A stretch of 64,000 nt of DNA from positions 37,101,001-37,165,000 of the forward strand of contig NC_016131.3 in assembly GCF_000005505.3 (NCBI RefSeq), written 5' to 3'. Each line of letters starts with the position of its first letter. Positions within the stretch are counted from its first letter, which is position 1. Shown here one piece after another: positions 1 through 10,836 of the stretch. The notes under the pieces were generated by a model that saw only the letters and a list, made by a program, of their open reading frames with translations, had not been told where the DNA came from and searched no databases. Made by a program: the position numbers and the translations under genes. The DNA comes from Brachypodium distachyon. Taxonomy: Eukaryota > Streptophyta > Magnoliopsida > Poales > Poaceae.

Positions 1-1866
1 ACCGCTTGTCCAAAAATTATGATCCGCACCTTTCTGGAATCCTCACAACTTGTAGAATATTTTAGCACCGTCCAATTTCAGTTTTGAACAACTTTACCAG
101 AAGAAAATTACAGAATGATTGAATATGGTTTAAAACTCAAACGAATTATTTCAAAATGGTTTTGAGCATGTTAGCTTGCTAGAAAATTAATTGAACATGT
201 TCTTGTCCAATAGGACCAGAAGAGAAAAAAAAATTATGAATGACATGACCCTACGAGTTTAAATCTTTCTCTATGCATGCAAAAACCATATAATCTTTTA
301 ATTAAAACCTATCCTTGTTCATGCATATTATTTACAAACAGAAGGTTTTACATTAGAAGTAACCAAGTGTGCATCATCATGGCATATGCATCATAGCATG
401 ATTTTGTATTGAATGTTTTGTTTATTGTGTGTGTGTTTTCTTTTATTTTAGATTGCGTGGATTGCGAACCTTGTTGTTGCGAAGACTGCGAGAACTACCA
501 CAACCTTGGACAAGGCAAGTTCACTTTGATCATTCTCCAAAATATTTTACTATGCACTAGTTGTTTTATTAGATGCATTAGGAATATTACTCGTACCTCT
601 ATGCTAGCTATAAATCCCACGTGGTATAGTTTTACCCTTGCCATTTCCTTGCTACCAAAATTGCCATCGATTGTAGTTGAATGCTAGGCTATGGTAGTAT
701 CGTGGGGGAAATTACTACATTATGATATTCTTATGCCTTGCGATATGTCCTGGGTGGGCTGCTTTGAGGATTTTGAGGATCAGCGGCGTCAGGTCCATTT
801 CTATGGGTCCCTCTAAGTCGAGTTCCCGTGGATTTGAGAATGGATCGTCCATGGACGTCTCTCCCGTGGATTCGGGAAGCGACTACGTTGCAAATGTGGA
901 ATGCCACCTAGGGTAACCGAGACTGGACTAGTTTCCTATTTAGCAGCTTCCAGTACAACCACAATGCTATATGGGCTCTGGCGAGACAAGAGTAAGTTGT
1001 ATGAACCTAGACCCGAGGAATTGTACTGAGGTAGCCGTGTAGGGGGAGCGTGATTCTCTCGTGGTTTAGGGAATTACCTCTGAATATCTCATAATCGATG
1101 CCGTTGCTACTCTACCTTGAGGACAGCAAGGGATTAACATGTCGGCTTCTTGTGGGGAATGTGTACAAACTCTCGAGAGCATCAAAACTAAGTACTTAGC
1201 CGTGTCCCCGGCAATGGACAATTTGAGCAACCAGATGTGGAGCTGTAAGGAAAGTCTCACTCATTCTAATTTCTTAACAAAATGAATGGTTTGAACTTGG
1301 ATTTAGGAGCATTGATGTGTCTACTCAATGTCCTTAGTTTAATAGGAGCATTGGTGTGTCTACCCCATGTCCATGAGTGATAAAATTCTATTTGATTAAA
1401 AGATAGGATTAAATAACTAAGCTTTTATGCAAATAGCCTTGAACCCCACCTTGCCACATTATGCATATACTTGGTAGGTTCTGATATAATTCCTGGTGAA
1501 TCTTGCCAATACATTCAATGTATTGACCCTAGTGGCTGCATCGTTTAATGATGCAGGAAGCTCCGACGAAGAGTAAGAGTACGTTCTGCTTGTTTGGGTT
1601 ACGGGCCTATATTCCAACACGCTCTCACCGTGGTGTTAATGTGCCCTTGTATCTTTCGCTTTCCGTTGTTGAACAGTTGTTTTATTTCTAACTAACCCAT
1701 GGGGTTATGCGAGTTGTAAGTACTTTTAAATTCTAGATGATACGTTGTAATATTGAGACCTTTGTTCTATGATATTACGTCTTGAAACTGTGTGTGCTAG
1801 TGAGTCGATCCAGGGACTAGCACTAAAGCACAGAGATCGCACCCGTGTACGGGGGCGGTCGCTTCA
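1..1866 (+). mobile_element. 5' LTR of Tekay-like Ty3/gypsy element A (left part outside window)
   Basis: The sequence aligns throughout by eye with the complete solo LTR at 39705-43968, from the block around base 12 to the end. Shared blocks include GATCCGCACCTTTCTG near the start and the closing stretch with GAGTCGATCCAGGGACTAGC. The LTR ends in CA at 1866 and is followed two bases later by a primer-binding site, which fixes the boundary and the + orientation. The usual TGTAACATCCC start lies left of the window. No gene is supported inside; the short reading frames are chance. Confidence 0.9.
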
Positions 1867-1868
1867 GA

Positions 1869-1880
1869 TGGTATCAGAGC
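1869..1880 (+). promoter_or_regulatory. Primer-binding site of element A (initiator Met tRNA)
   Basis: TGGTATCAGAGC lies two bases after the LTR end. It is the standard plant initiator-methionine tRNA primer site used by Tekay, CRM and many other LTR elements. Minus-strand DNA synthesis would start here. Confidence 0.93.
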
Positions 1881-2452
1881 ATTGTGTTGCCTGTAGGATC
1901 GTGACCCTAGTGTTGGATAAGACCTAAGGATTTATTTGCAAAACTAGATATCTATGAAATCTCTCATATTCTCAACTCATCTACTCTTCCATTATCTTAT
2001 CTCCATTTTGAAAGTTTTGAAACATTCTCCTCCTTTTCAAAAGTATTAGAGTTACCGTAGAGGATGAAGAAGGAGAAGTTGAGGATCGAGATTGCGACAA
2101 GGGTTCGTGAAGATTTCAGCGAATGAAGTTACGAAGAACTACAAGATTTGAAGGTGACCTTGATAGCATAATAACCCATTGGTACGTACTTACTCATGGT
2201 AGACGTAATATGTGAGCTATCACTTTTGGTTTTATTGATGGCCACAAATAATAGTAGTAAACTATTTTGGATAACAAAACTTTGTCCGTTTCCTTTTTGA
2301 ACTTCTTTTCTTGGGCTTGGATGCCTGAACCAAGTTATTTGCTTGTTGGATCTTACCCTTTTGGTGATTGCTATGCCTTGCTTGCTCGTTGTTGGGTTAA
2401 GGTTCTTTTAGACCTCATCTATCTACTTCTCATCTATGCTGTCCCAAAACAG
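1881..2452 (+). other. Untranslated leader of element A
   Basis: This stretch lies between the primer site and the first gag ATG. It is AT-rich with several stops in each frame, and I see no motif beyond what a retrotransposon leader would hold. Confidence 0.6.
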
Positions 2453-3540
2453 ATGCCACCGAGACGCGATAATTGCCGCGATGCCGACAACAATGAGGAG
2501 GGCCAGGACAACAACGCTGCCACCATGCAGCAACTGCTCGCCGCACAGACTTAGATTCTACAAGCTTTGACCCAGCAGATGAACAACAACAACAACCACA
2601 ACAACCAGCACCCCAACCCACCACCTCAAGTGGACATGATAACCAGGTTTCTGAGGTTGCGTCCACCTACTTTCACCAGCTCCTCAGAACTGATTGTGGC
2701 TGATGATTGGCTCTGTTCTGTGAGAAAATGCCTAGTAATAGTGGGCTGCAATGAAGCTGACAAGGTGAGGTTTGCTGCTCACCTACTCGAAGGACCTGCC
2801 GCGGCTTGGTGGGAGACTTATCAGATTACCACACCCATGGAAGAGATCACATGGGAAATGTTCCAAGATGCCTTCCGCACCGCCCACATCTCTGCGGGCG
2901 TACTGAGCTGAAAGAAGAGGGAATTCCACAAACTGAGGCAAGGGAACAGGACCATGTCAGAATACATTGAAGTTTTCAACAAGTTGTCTCGCTATGCCCA
3001 GGACGATGTCAACACTGATGCCAAACGCCGGGAAAGGTTTCTGGATGGCTTGAACGACGAACTCGCCGTTCAACTGGCAGTTGTTTACATCCCTACCTAC
3101 CAGTCCCCCATGGACAAAGCCATCATTCTTGAAAACAAGCAGAATCAGATGGAAACAGGAGGAAGAGGCCTCACCATGGCAACAACCACGCTGGTCCACA
3201 CCAGAAGCCGTGCACCTCGTACGAGGGTAGTGGCAGCTCTTCAATGGTTATGCATGGTGGAAATCATCAGAGTCACCATGGAGGGAGTGGACACCATCAC
3301 CGCCATGGAGGTCAAGGACACCACCACCAGGGAGGTAATCGCAGACGGAACCACCAGCACCAGCGTCCAAGGATCAACAACAACAAGGGCAATGGCCAGA
3401 ACAACAGAGGCAACCCAGGGCAGAACCGCACCACTGGCAGGGATCTGATCCAAGTGCAATGCTTTAAGTGTCACAAGATGGGACACTACTCCAATGATTG
3501 TCCTGAGAAGTTCAATGAGGCGGGAGCAAAGCCCAACCCA
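2453..3540 (+). pseudogene. gag: gag of element A (broken)
   Basis: The capsid-nucleocapsid protein of a Tekay/Del-type element would package the element RNA in cytoplasmic particles. The chosen ATG at 2453 opens MPPRRD, followed by an Asn/Gln-rich stretch and a gag core containing AAWWETY. A zinc knuckle of the CX2CX4HX4C type ([14 protein letters not shown]) is encoded at about 3460-3501. The frame is interrupted by a TAG at 2552-2554 and a TGA at 2909-2911, and by a frame change between about 3150 and 3244 in the His/Gly/Asn-rich region. It cannot make a full Gag. The knuckle and its order before protease are certain; the exact frameshift site is not. Confidence 0.88.
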
Positions 3541-4762
3541 TTCCAGAAGGGCAACGTGAACCACGTCAACGTGGAAGAAATCACGAATGAGCAAGGTATC
3601 GTAATCGGCACCTTCCGTCTAAATTCTTTTGAAGCACTCGTACTGTTTGATACCGGTGCATCGCATTCTTTCATCTCAAGGAGTTTTGTGCATAAGAATG
3701 GATTACCCACTAGTACCTTAGTGAACCCTATAAAGGTGAAGTCACCTGGGGAAGAGATGATAACGACTTATGAATGCCGAATGCTGGCACTAGAAATTGG
3801 AAAACACAACTTCCCCATAGACCTGATAGTGTTGGGATCAAAAGGTTTGGATGTGATCCTAGGAATGGATTGGCTAGCCAAGTATGAAGGACTTATAGAT
3901 TGTGTCAAGAGGACAATTACACTCACAACTCCGGAGAAGAAGCGAATCCGCTTCAAGGCAACCTATGAGCTTGAGTTACTCAAGGTGAATTCTGTTAAGG
4001 GGGTTAGCCTAGAGGATGTACCGATAGTGAAAGAATATTCGGATGTGTTTCCAGAGGAAGTATCAGGCATGCCACTGGACCGAGATGTGGAATTTCTTAT
4101 CGAGTTATTGCCCGGAAGTGGACCTATAGCCAAGAGACCGTATAAGATGGCTGTAAATGAATTGAAGGAACTGAAGAAGCAACTTGCAGAACAGTTGGCT
4201 AAAGGATTTATTCGCCCTAGCTCATCACCATGGGGAGCACTTGTCCTATTCGTGGAAAAGAAAGACAAGAGCCAAAGGATGTGCATACACTATCGTTCAC
4301 TAAATGAGGTGACGATAAAGAACAAGTACCCACTACCTATAATCAATGATCTATTCGATCAATTGAAAGGAGCCTGTGTTTTCTCAAAAATCGATCTTCG
4401 ATCAGGTTATTTTCAGTTAAAGATCCGAGAAGTGGACATACCCAAGACAACATTTACCACTAGGTATGGCCTGTATGAGTATACAGTGATGCCTTTTGGA
4501 TTAACCAATGCCCCGGCATACTTCATGAATATGATGAACAAGGTATTCATGGAATATTTGGACAAGTTTGTCGTAGTGTTCATCGACGGCATTTTGATCT
4601 ACTCGAAGAGCAAAGAAGAGCATGAAGAACATTTGCGTCTGATCATGGAAAAGCTTAGAGAACATAAGCTTTATGCCAAATTCAGCAAGTGTGAATTTTG
4701 GTTGTCTGAAGTAGGTTTCTTGGGACACATTGTATCAGGAAACGGAGTTGCCGTTGACCTTG
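3541..4762 (+). pseudogene. pol: protease and partial reverse transcriptase of element A
   Basis: One open frame follows gag. The aspartic protease motif is [11 protein letters not shown] near 3646-3680. The reverse transcriptase starts near 4030 with the usual [10 protein letters not shown] block and includes [11 protein letters not shown] and MPFGLTNAP. The catalytic box reads FIDGILIYS at about 4579-4605. The second catalytic Asp is replaced by Gly (GGC at 4588-4590), so the enzyme should be inactive. The frame is cut inside RT at 4762 where fragment E begins; RNase H, integrase and chromodomain are absent from the window. The family assignment rests on the RT sequence and LTR type. Confidence 0.9.
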
Positions 4763-5265
4763 TGTCATCGCACAGGGCTCCGACACCGGGGGCGCGCGGC
4801 CGCGCCCCCTTTTTAGGTTCGGCAGAGGCGTCGAGGATCACTCCGGCATGGCCGATGGTCCTACGTAACCGGAGAAGTGATGTACCCGAGGTGCGCACAA
4901 ACCAAGAACGTATGCACGCACGTTTTTACCCAGGTTCGGGCCACCTGGAGGTGTAAAACCCTACGTCCTGCCTGTCTGAACTAGTATTTGCAATGGATCA
5001 AGTGTTTACATGTTGCCGGGGAAGGGTCCCCGGGCGCTCTCTCCTTTCTTGCTAAGTGCGACTTGTTATTCTTGGACTAGGACTCGTTGAAAACCTAACT
5101 GAACAGAACTGAACTCGAATCAACCAACCTTCCAACCCCTTTGACCGCCGGCGCTGGTCCTCCTTTTATACTCAAGGAGACGCCACAGGTGCCGCGACGC
5201 ATGCATTACAAGGGTCGAACGGGGAGGCATACAAATCCCTCTCGGTGAGCTGGTGGCACGCATGG
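4763..5265 (-). mobile_element. LTR fragment of Tat-lineage element E
   Basis: It starts TGTCATCGCACAGGGCTCCG and matches the LTR starts of C (11989 and 30224) and D (54021), and then follows D's LTR as far as the block GTGAGCTGGTGGCACGCATGG. At 5265 it jumps directly into pol-derived sequence, so roughly the second half of the LTR, the polypurine tract and the flanking internal region are missing. The five bases before it, CCTTG, would be one half of its target duplication in element A; the other half is not seen. Strand is that of the attached pol remnant. Confidence 0.8.
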
Positions 5266-6350
5266 ACCCCGTTTGCACGCCTGTTGTAGAGGTTTCCATC
5301 CACCACAGTGTACATTTTGGCTTGCCGTGCTACTCGTTCCGTAGCAACGTCATCTTCCAGGAGAGCCTCCCCTTTCAAGTAGCGGGCATCTCCACCGACC
5401 AAGGAGGGATCTCCCTACCAACGCATGCCGCTATATCAGCGGCATGGACCCCTGCTGTCACAGGGGTTCCTTCGGTTGCCGGAAGGGCGTCCCCGGCAGC
5501 CGGCTCGAGGACGACTGAAGGAGCCGCTTGCTTCTGGCAGAACACCCCCATTGGAGCTTCCGACGCTCTGCTGCCATCTTGGCCAGCTCGTCAGCATCGA
5601 AGTTATCCTTCCGCTTGACGTGCTTGAATCGCAAACCTTTGAACTTATGTTCTAGCTTGCGGACTTCTTCCACGTACGGCGCCATCTGCGGGCAGTCGTA
5701 GTCCTTCTTCACCTGGTTGATCATGAGCTGGGAATCCCCGCGAACAACTAGGCGCTTGATGTCAAGGGCGATTGCCGCCCGCAACCTGGCGAGCAAGCCC
5801 TCGTACTCGGCCGTATTGTTGGTGGAGTTCGGGAAATCGAGCTGGACAGCGAACCTCAACTAGTCCCCTGTCGGTGACTCGATGACGACCACGGTGCCAG
5901 CTCCTTGGAGACTGAACGCGCCGTCGAAGTAGAGGACCCAATGGTCCTCGTCCAACTTGCCGGGCAGGTTGGTCTCCGGCTCATTCCGTTCCACGCTTGT
6001 TGACGTCCATTCCGCGATGAAGTCCGCCAAGGCCGTGCTCTTGATGCTTTTAGAGTTGGTGAAGTGGAGGTCGAACTCCGACAACTCCATCCTCCATTCG
6101 GCCACCCTCCCAGTGGCTTCACGGTTGGTGAGGGCTCGCTCAAGGCAGAACCCCAACACCACCGTGACGCGGTGCGCCTGAAAGTAGTGGCGCAGCTTGC
6201 GGGACGCAAGGAGAATCCCCAAAAGGAGTTTCTGTACTTGCGGGTACCTTGTTCGCGCGTCGCGCAGCACCGTGCTGACGAAGTACATCGGGCGCTGCAC
6301 CAATCGCTTCCGCAGTGCAGAAGCCGCCGGCTCGGGGGTGGTCACTAGGT
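5266..6350 (-). pseudogene. pol: RNase H region of Tat element E (fragment)
   Basis: Read on the minus strand, it starts at the end of the RT/RNase H connection ([20 protein letters not shown]) and runs through a second, plant-Tat-type RNase H. Acidic residues are visible in [22 protein letters not shown] and GDSQLMINQ, and the close is [18 protein letters not shown]. It then reaches the start of the integrase linker (MYTVVDGNLYNRRANG). The product closely matches element C at 25321-26916. A stop near 5860 splits the RNase H, and RT, gag and most of integrase are missing. At about 6350 the match to C stops and antisense-gene sequence of F begins, so this is a deletion or recombination junction. 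Confidence 0.82.
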
Positions 6351-6508
6351 CCGAGGCGGATCCTCTGGACGAGTTCAGCCGGGTCCAGACCAACTCCGGT
6401 GCAAAGTCGACGGTCGTGTTAGCATTTGCGCACGGCATCAGCGAGGATGTGCTGCAGAAGGTGGCTTCAGGTCCTCCGTTGTTTCCTGGCGGGGAGGAGA
6501 TGGCCCTG
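6351..6508 (+). pseudogene. Antisense accessory gene of F, part 1
   Basis: An open frame on the + strand encodes a segment ending FPGGEEMAL at the B1 insertion site. The CCCTG next to B1 is repeated at 34001-34005, where the frame continues for a few codons and reaches a TAG. This shows that B1 split a single reading frame. I do not recognise a domain in this piece. Its place, opposite in direction to the pol of F, matches the antisense genes of C and D. Confidence 0.6.
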
Positions 6509-6590
6509 TGATATGGACATGCTAACCATGGATACGACCATTAGAACCCTAATTGTTGGTGTATCTAATAACTATTATAATCAGGTGAAT

Positions 6591-9500
6591 TGTAACATCC
6601 CAAAATTTCAAACCTTTACATGTGCATTGCATCCATGAGCATCATGCCACAATTGCATGTTTGAATTCAAATTTGAATCTCAAAAATCTTTAAAAGATTT
6701 GGTTTACACCCATTCGAGCTTTGGAATTTTCAAACCAATAGGGTTTATGCATAAAAGGGGTTTAATGCATATATAAGCTATCCCATAGTTTTTGGATAAT
6801 TATTTGGAGTTGAAAAAGTATTATATTCAAATAGATATATAGCCCTAAAGGCATTTATAGGACAAATGTATTTTTATATATTTTATTTTGAGGGGAAACT
6901 ACTCCCAAAAGTTGTATCTTGGTAGAACATGATTTTACAAATTTTTTGGAATTTATTTGGACCAATTTGGAGTTCAAACTCCAAAGATATCTAAGAAATG
7001 AGAAAAACATGAAACAGAAAAGGTCTAAAAGAAAAAAAAAAGGGGGTAAACTGGACCGGCCCGGCCACTTTGGGCCGAACCGGCCCAGTCCGACCGCACG
7101 CGCGCCGGCCCCGCCCGCCCGGCCGCCCCTCGCGCGCGCCCGTACCCGCTAACAGGTGGGGCCCACCTGTCAAGGGCTTCTTCCCCGGAAGGAAAGCGGC
7201 CGCGCCGCCGCCGCCGCGATTTCTGGCCGCCGTCCCCGCGCGCCCGCCACCGCAATCTCCTCCTCCCGCCTTCCATTTTCATGCCCGAGCACGTCTTTAT
7301 AATCCCCGCGACCCCCTCTCTCTTTCCCCCTTGTTTCCCCATGCAATCGCGTCGCCAGGCTGCCCTGATTTCTCGCCGGAGTCCGACCGCGCTGCCCGCC
7401 CGTCTTCGTCCTCGGCGCCAACCCCGCCGTCCCCGACCGTCCCCGACCGCGCCCCCGTCTCCGTCGTGCCGCGCCGCGTCTCCCCGTGAACTCCCCGCGT
7501 CACCGGCCTCGTCGGAGCACCCCGCCTGCCGCCCGCCCGTGGCCGCGCCGCCGTCCGCCGACTGCGCCGCCCGCTCGTCCCGTCCTAGGCGCCGACCTGC
7601 GCCGCTCGAGCCCCCGCCGACCGCGGCCCCGTCTCCGCCGTGCCGCGCCGTCCTCGCCCGTCACTTCCCCGTCGCGCCTGACGCCGGAGCGCCCCCGTGC
7701 CGCCCCGCCCGTGCCGCGCCGCCGCCGGTTTCCGTCGCCGAAACCCTAACCCGCCGGTGAGCTTCCCCCGATCGATCTCGTCCGTCCATCCATCTCCAAC
7801 GGTGTAGATTAGATCGTCCTTATTCACTTAAACCGAACCCGTACCAACGAATAGGAATGCGCCACGTGGCACCAAAGTTATAAAATAAAAATGTAATTTT
7901 ATTTCCCCGGATTAATTAAAAGGCACTTTTGCAGATAGGCCCCTGTTATTTCAAATGATCACAACTTCAAATCTGTTTGGCCAAATTTAGTGATCCACAC
8001 CTTTTTGGAATCCTTAGGAAGTGTAGAATCTTTTGGCACTGTCCAAATTCAAATTTGAATATTTGAATCACAGATTAGGGTTTTATGCCATTTAAATCAT
8101 AAATATTTATTTATAAGTCCTTTTTGAATGGAACCAGTGCACAAAATTTTGTTTTATTGTCCTCTGTCCAATGGGACAGAGAAATAAATATTTTGACCTA
8201 ATCTATTTGGCTGGTGCCAATAAAACCTCATTTTAGGATTTAAACCCTAACCTTTGTTACTAGTTAAAAACCCTAATTGCATGTGTTTAAATTATTTATG
8301 CTTTGGATCAGTAGATCACCCAAACAAAATAAACCAAACTCATGTCACATGTTCTGCATTGCATCATGGCATACATAATCTTTTGCTTGTATGGTGTGTT
8401 TTATGTATGTGTATTCAAATCACAGATTAGGGTTTTATGCCATTTAAATCATAACTATTTATTTAAGTTCTTTTTGAATGGAACCAGTGCCCAAAATTTT
8501 GTTTTATTGTCCTCTGTCCAATGGGACAGAGAAATAAATATTTTGACCTAATCTATTTGGCTGGTGCCAATAAAACCTCATTTTAGGGTTTAAACCCTAA
8601 CCTTTGTTACTAGTTAAAAACCCTAATTGCATGTGTTTAAATTATTTATGCTTTGGATCAGTAGATCACCCAAACAAAATAAACCAAACTCATGTCACAT
8701 GTTCTGCATTGCATCATGGCATACATAATCTTTTGCTTGTATGGTGTGTTTTATGTATGTGTATTCAAATCACAGATTAGGGTTTTATGTCATTTAAATT
8801 ATAACTATTTATTTATAAGTCCTTTTTTAATGTAACCAGTGCCCAAAATTTTGTTTTATTGTCCTCTGTCCAATGGGACAGAGAAATAAATATTTTGACC
8901 TAATCTATTTGGCTGGTGCCAATAAAACCTCATTTTAGGGTTTAAACCCTAACCTTTGTTACTAGTTAAAAACCCTAATTGCATGTGCTTAAATTATTTA
9001 TGCTTTGGATCAGTAGATCACCCAAACAAAATAAACCAAACTCATGTCACATGTTCTGCATTGCATCATGGCATACATAATCTTTTGCTTGTATGGTGTG
9101 TTTTATGTATGTGTATTCAAATCACAGATTAGGGTTTTATGCCATTTAAATCATAACTATTTATTTAAGTTCTTTTTGAATGGAACCAGTGCCCAAAATT
9201 TTGTTTTATTGTCCTCTGTCCAATGGGACAGAGAAATAAATATTTTGACCTAATCTATTTGGCTGGTGCCAATAAAACCTCATTTTAGGGTTTAAATCCT
9301 AACCTTTGTTACTAGTTAAAAACCCTAATTGCATGTGCTTAAATTATTTATGCTTTGGATCAGTAGATCACCCAAACAAAATAAACCAAACTCATGTCAC
9401 ATGTTCTGCATTGCATCATGGCATACATAATCTTTTGCTTGTATCGTGTGTTTTATGTATGTGTATTCAAATCACAGATTAGGGTTTTATGCCATTTAAA

Positions 9501-10836
9501 TCATAACTATTTATTTAAGTTCTTTCTGAATGGAACCAGTGCCCAAAATTTTGTTTTATTGTCCTCTGTCCAATGGGACAGAGAAATAAATATTTTGACC
9601 TAATCTATTTGGCTGGTGCCAATAAAACCTCATTTTAGGGTTTAAACCCTAACCTTTGTTACTAGTTAAAAACCCTAATTGCATGTGTTTAAATTATTTA
9701 TGCTTTGGATCAGTAGATCACCCAAACAAAATAAACCAAACTCATGTCACATGTTCTGCATTGCATCATGGCATACATAATCTTTTGCTTGTATGGTGTG
9801 TTTTATGTACGTGTATTCAAATCACAGATTAGGGTTTTATGTCATTTAAAATATAACTATTTATTTATAAGTCCTTTTTGAATGTAACCAGTGCCCAAAA
9901 TTTTGTTTTATTGTCCTCTGTCCAATGGGACAGAGAAATAAATATTTTGACCTAATCTATTTGGCTGGTGCCAATAAAACCTCATTTTAGGGTTTAAACC
10001 CTAACCTTTGTTACTGGTTAAAAACCCTAATTGCATGTGCTTAAATTATTTATGCTTTGGATCAGTAGATCACCCAAACAAAATAAACCAAACTCATGTC
10101 ACATGTTCTGCATTGCATCATGGCATACATAATCTTTAGCCGTGTCCCCGGTTACGGACAATTATGAGCAACTAGATATTGGAGCTGTAAGGAAGGTCTT
10201 ACTCATTCCAATTTCATAATAAAACGAATGGATTGAACCGGGTAGGAGCATTGAAGTTTCTACTCAATGTGCCTAGGTTAATAGGAACATGGGTGTTTCT
10301 ACCCCGTGTCCAATAGAATTCAAAACTATTTGTCTAAAAATGATAGGATTTGAATAATGATGCTTTTATGCAAAATAGCCAAACCCGACTTAGCCAAACT
10401 ATGCATGTACTTGGTAGGTCTTTTAAAACTCTAGTGAGCTTGCCAATACGTTCAAATGTATTGACCACGTAGTGGCTGAAATTAACAATGCAGGTGGATC
10501 CGACGATGAGTGAGGTTCGTCGTTTTGTCATGGGTCATGTGCTTACATTCCAACATGCTCTCACCTTGGATTAGTGTGGCCCTTATGTTCTACCCTTTTA
10601 CGCTGCAGTATTTTGAAACATTGTTTTATGATGTTGAAACAGTATTGTTTTTATGCTGGCCCCAGAGGTCATGCGAGGTTGTAAGTACTATTTAAATTCT
10701 GGATAACGCGATGAAATAAAGTACATTTGACCTTTGTTTCTGTATACTTCATGAAACTGTGTGTGCTAGTGAGTCGATCCAGGGACTAGCACAGTAAGCA
10801 CAGAGATCGAACCCTTGGTGAAGGGAGATCGCTTCA
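6591..10836 (+). mobile_element. Solo LTR of a Tekay-like family (same family as G), enlarged by an internal array
   Basis: It begins TGTAACATCCC, ends CGCTTCA and is flanked by TGAAT at 6586-6590 and 10837-10841. There are no internal genes or primer site, so it is the product of LTR-LTR recombination. It follows the LTR of G (60444-63756) until about 8060, then has six tandem units. At about 10139 it jumps to a block that in G lies near 63050, so about 0.85 kb present in G is missing. The middle (7040-7770) is very GC-rich. Confidence 0.92.
8066..10139 (+). repeat. Tandem array of six ~350-bp units inside the solo LTR
   Basis: The block AATCACAGATTAGGG recurs at 8066, 8418, 8768, 9120, 9470 and 9820, giving periods of 352, 350, 352, 350 and 350; the last unit is about 320 bases. 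Units 3 and 6 share private changes (GTCATTT, AATGTAACC), and units 2, 4 and 5 share others (ATTTAAGTTC). Every unit holds the hairpin CTCTGTCC-AATG-GGACAGAG. Four units hold the perfect palindrome TTAGGGTTTAAACCCTAA. In the related LTR of G the same segment is present once, so this is local amplification and not genes. Confidence 0.96.

Noticed and set aside
1869..1880. tRNA genes at the TGGTATCAGAGC sites
   Set aside because: Only the 12-base primer match is present, with no cloverleaf or internal promoter boxes; they are primer-binding sites.
7025..7827. Several long Arg/Pro/Ala-rich reading frames on both strands in the GC-rich LTR core
   Set aside because: Stop codons are rare by composition in GC-rich DNA. 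The frames overlap on both strands and are not conserved in the LTRs at 40170-40840 or 60920-61600.
8342..9603. Three near-identical 69-codon reading frames in the array
   Set aside because: They repeat with the ~350-bp unit and are by-products of the tandem array; they have no coding signature.
8066..10139. CRISPR-like array
   Set aside because: The units are ~350 bp and contiguous without unique spacers, in plant retrotransposon DNA.
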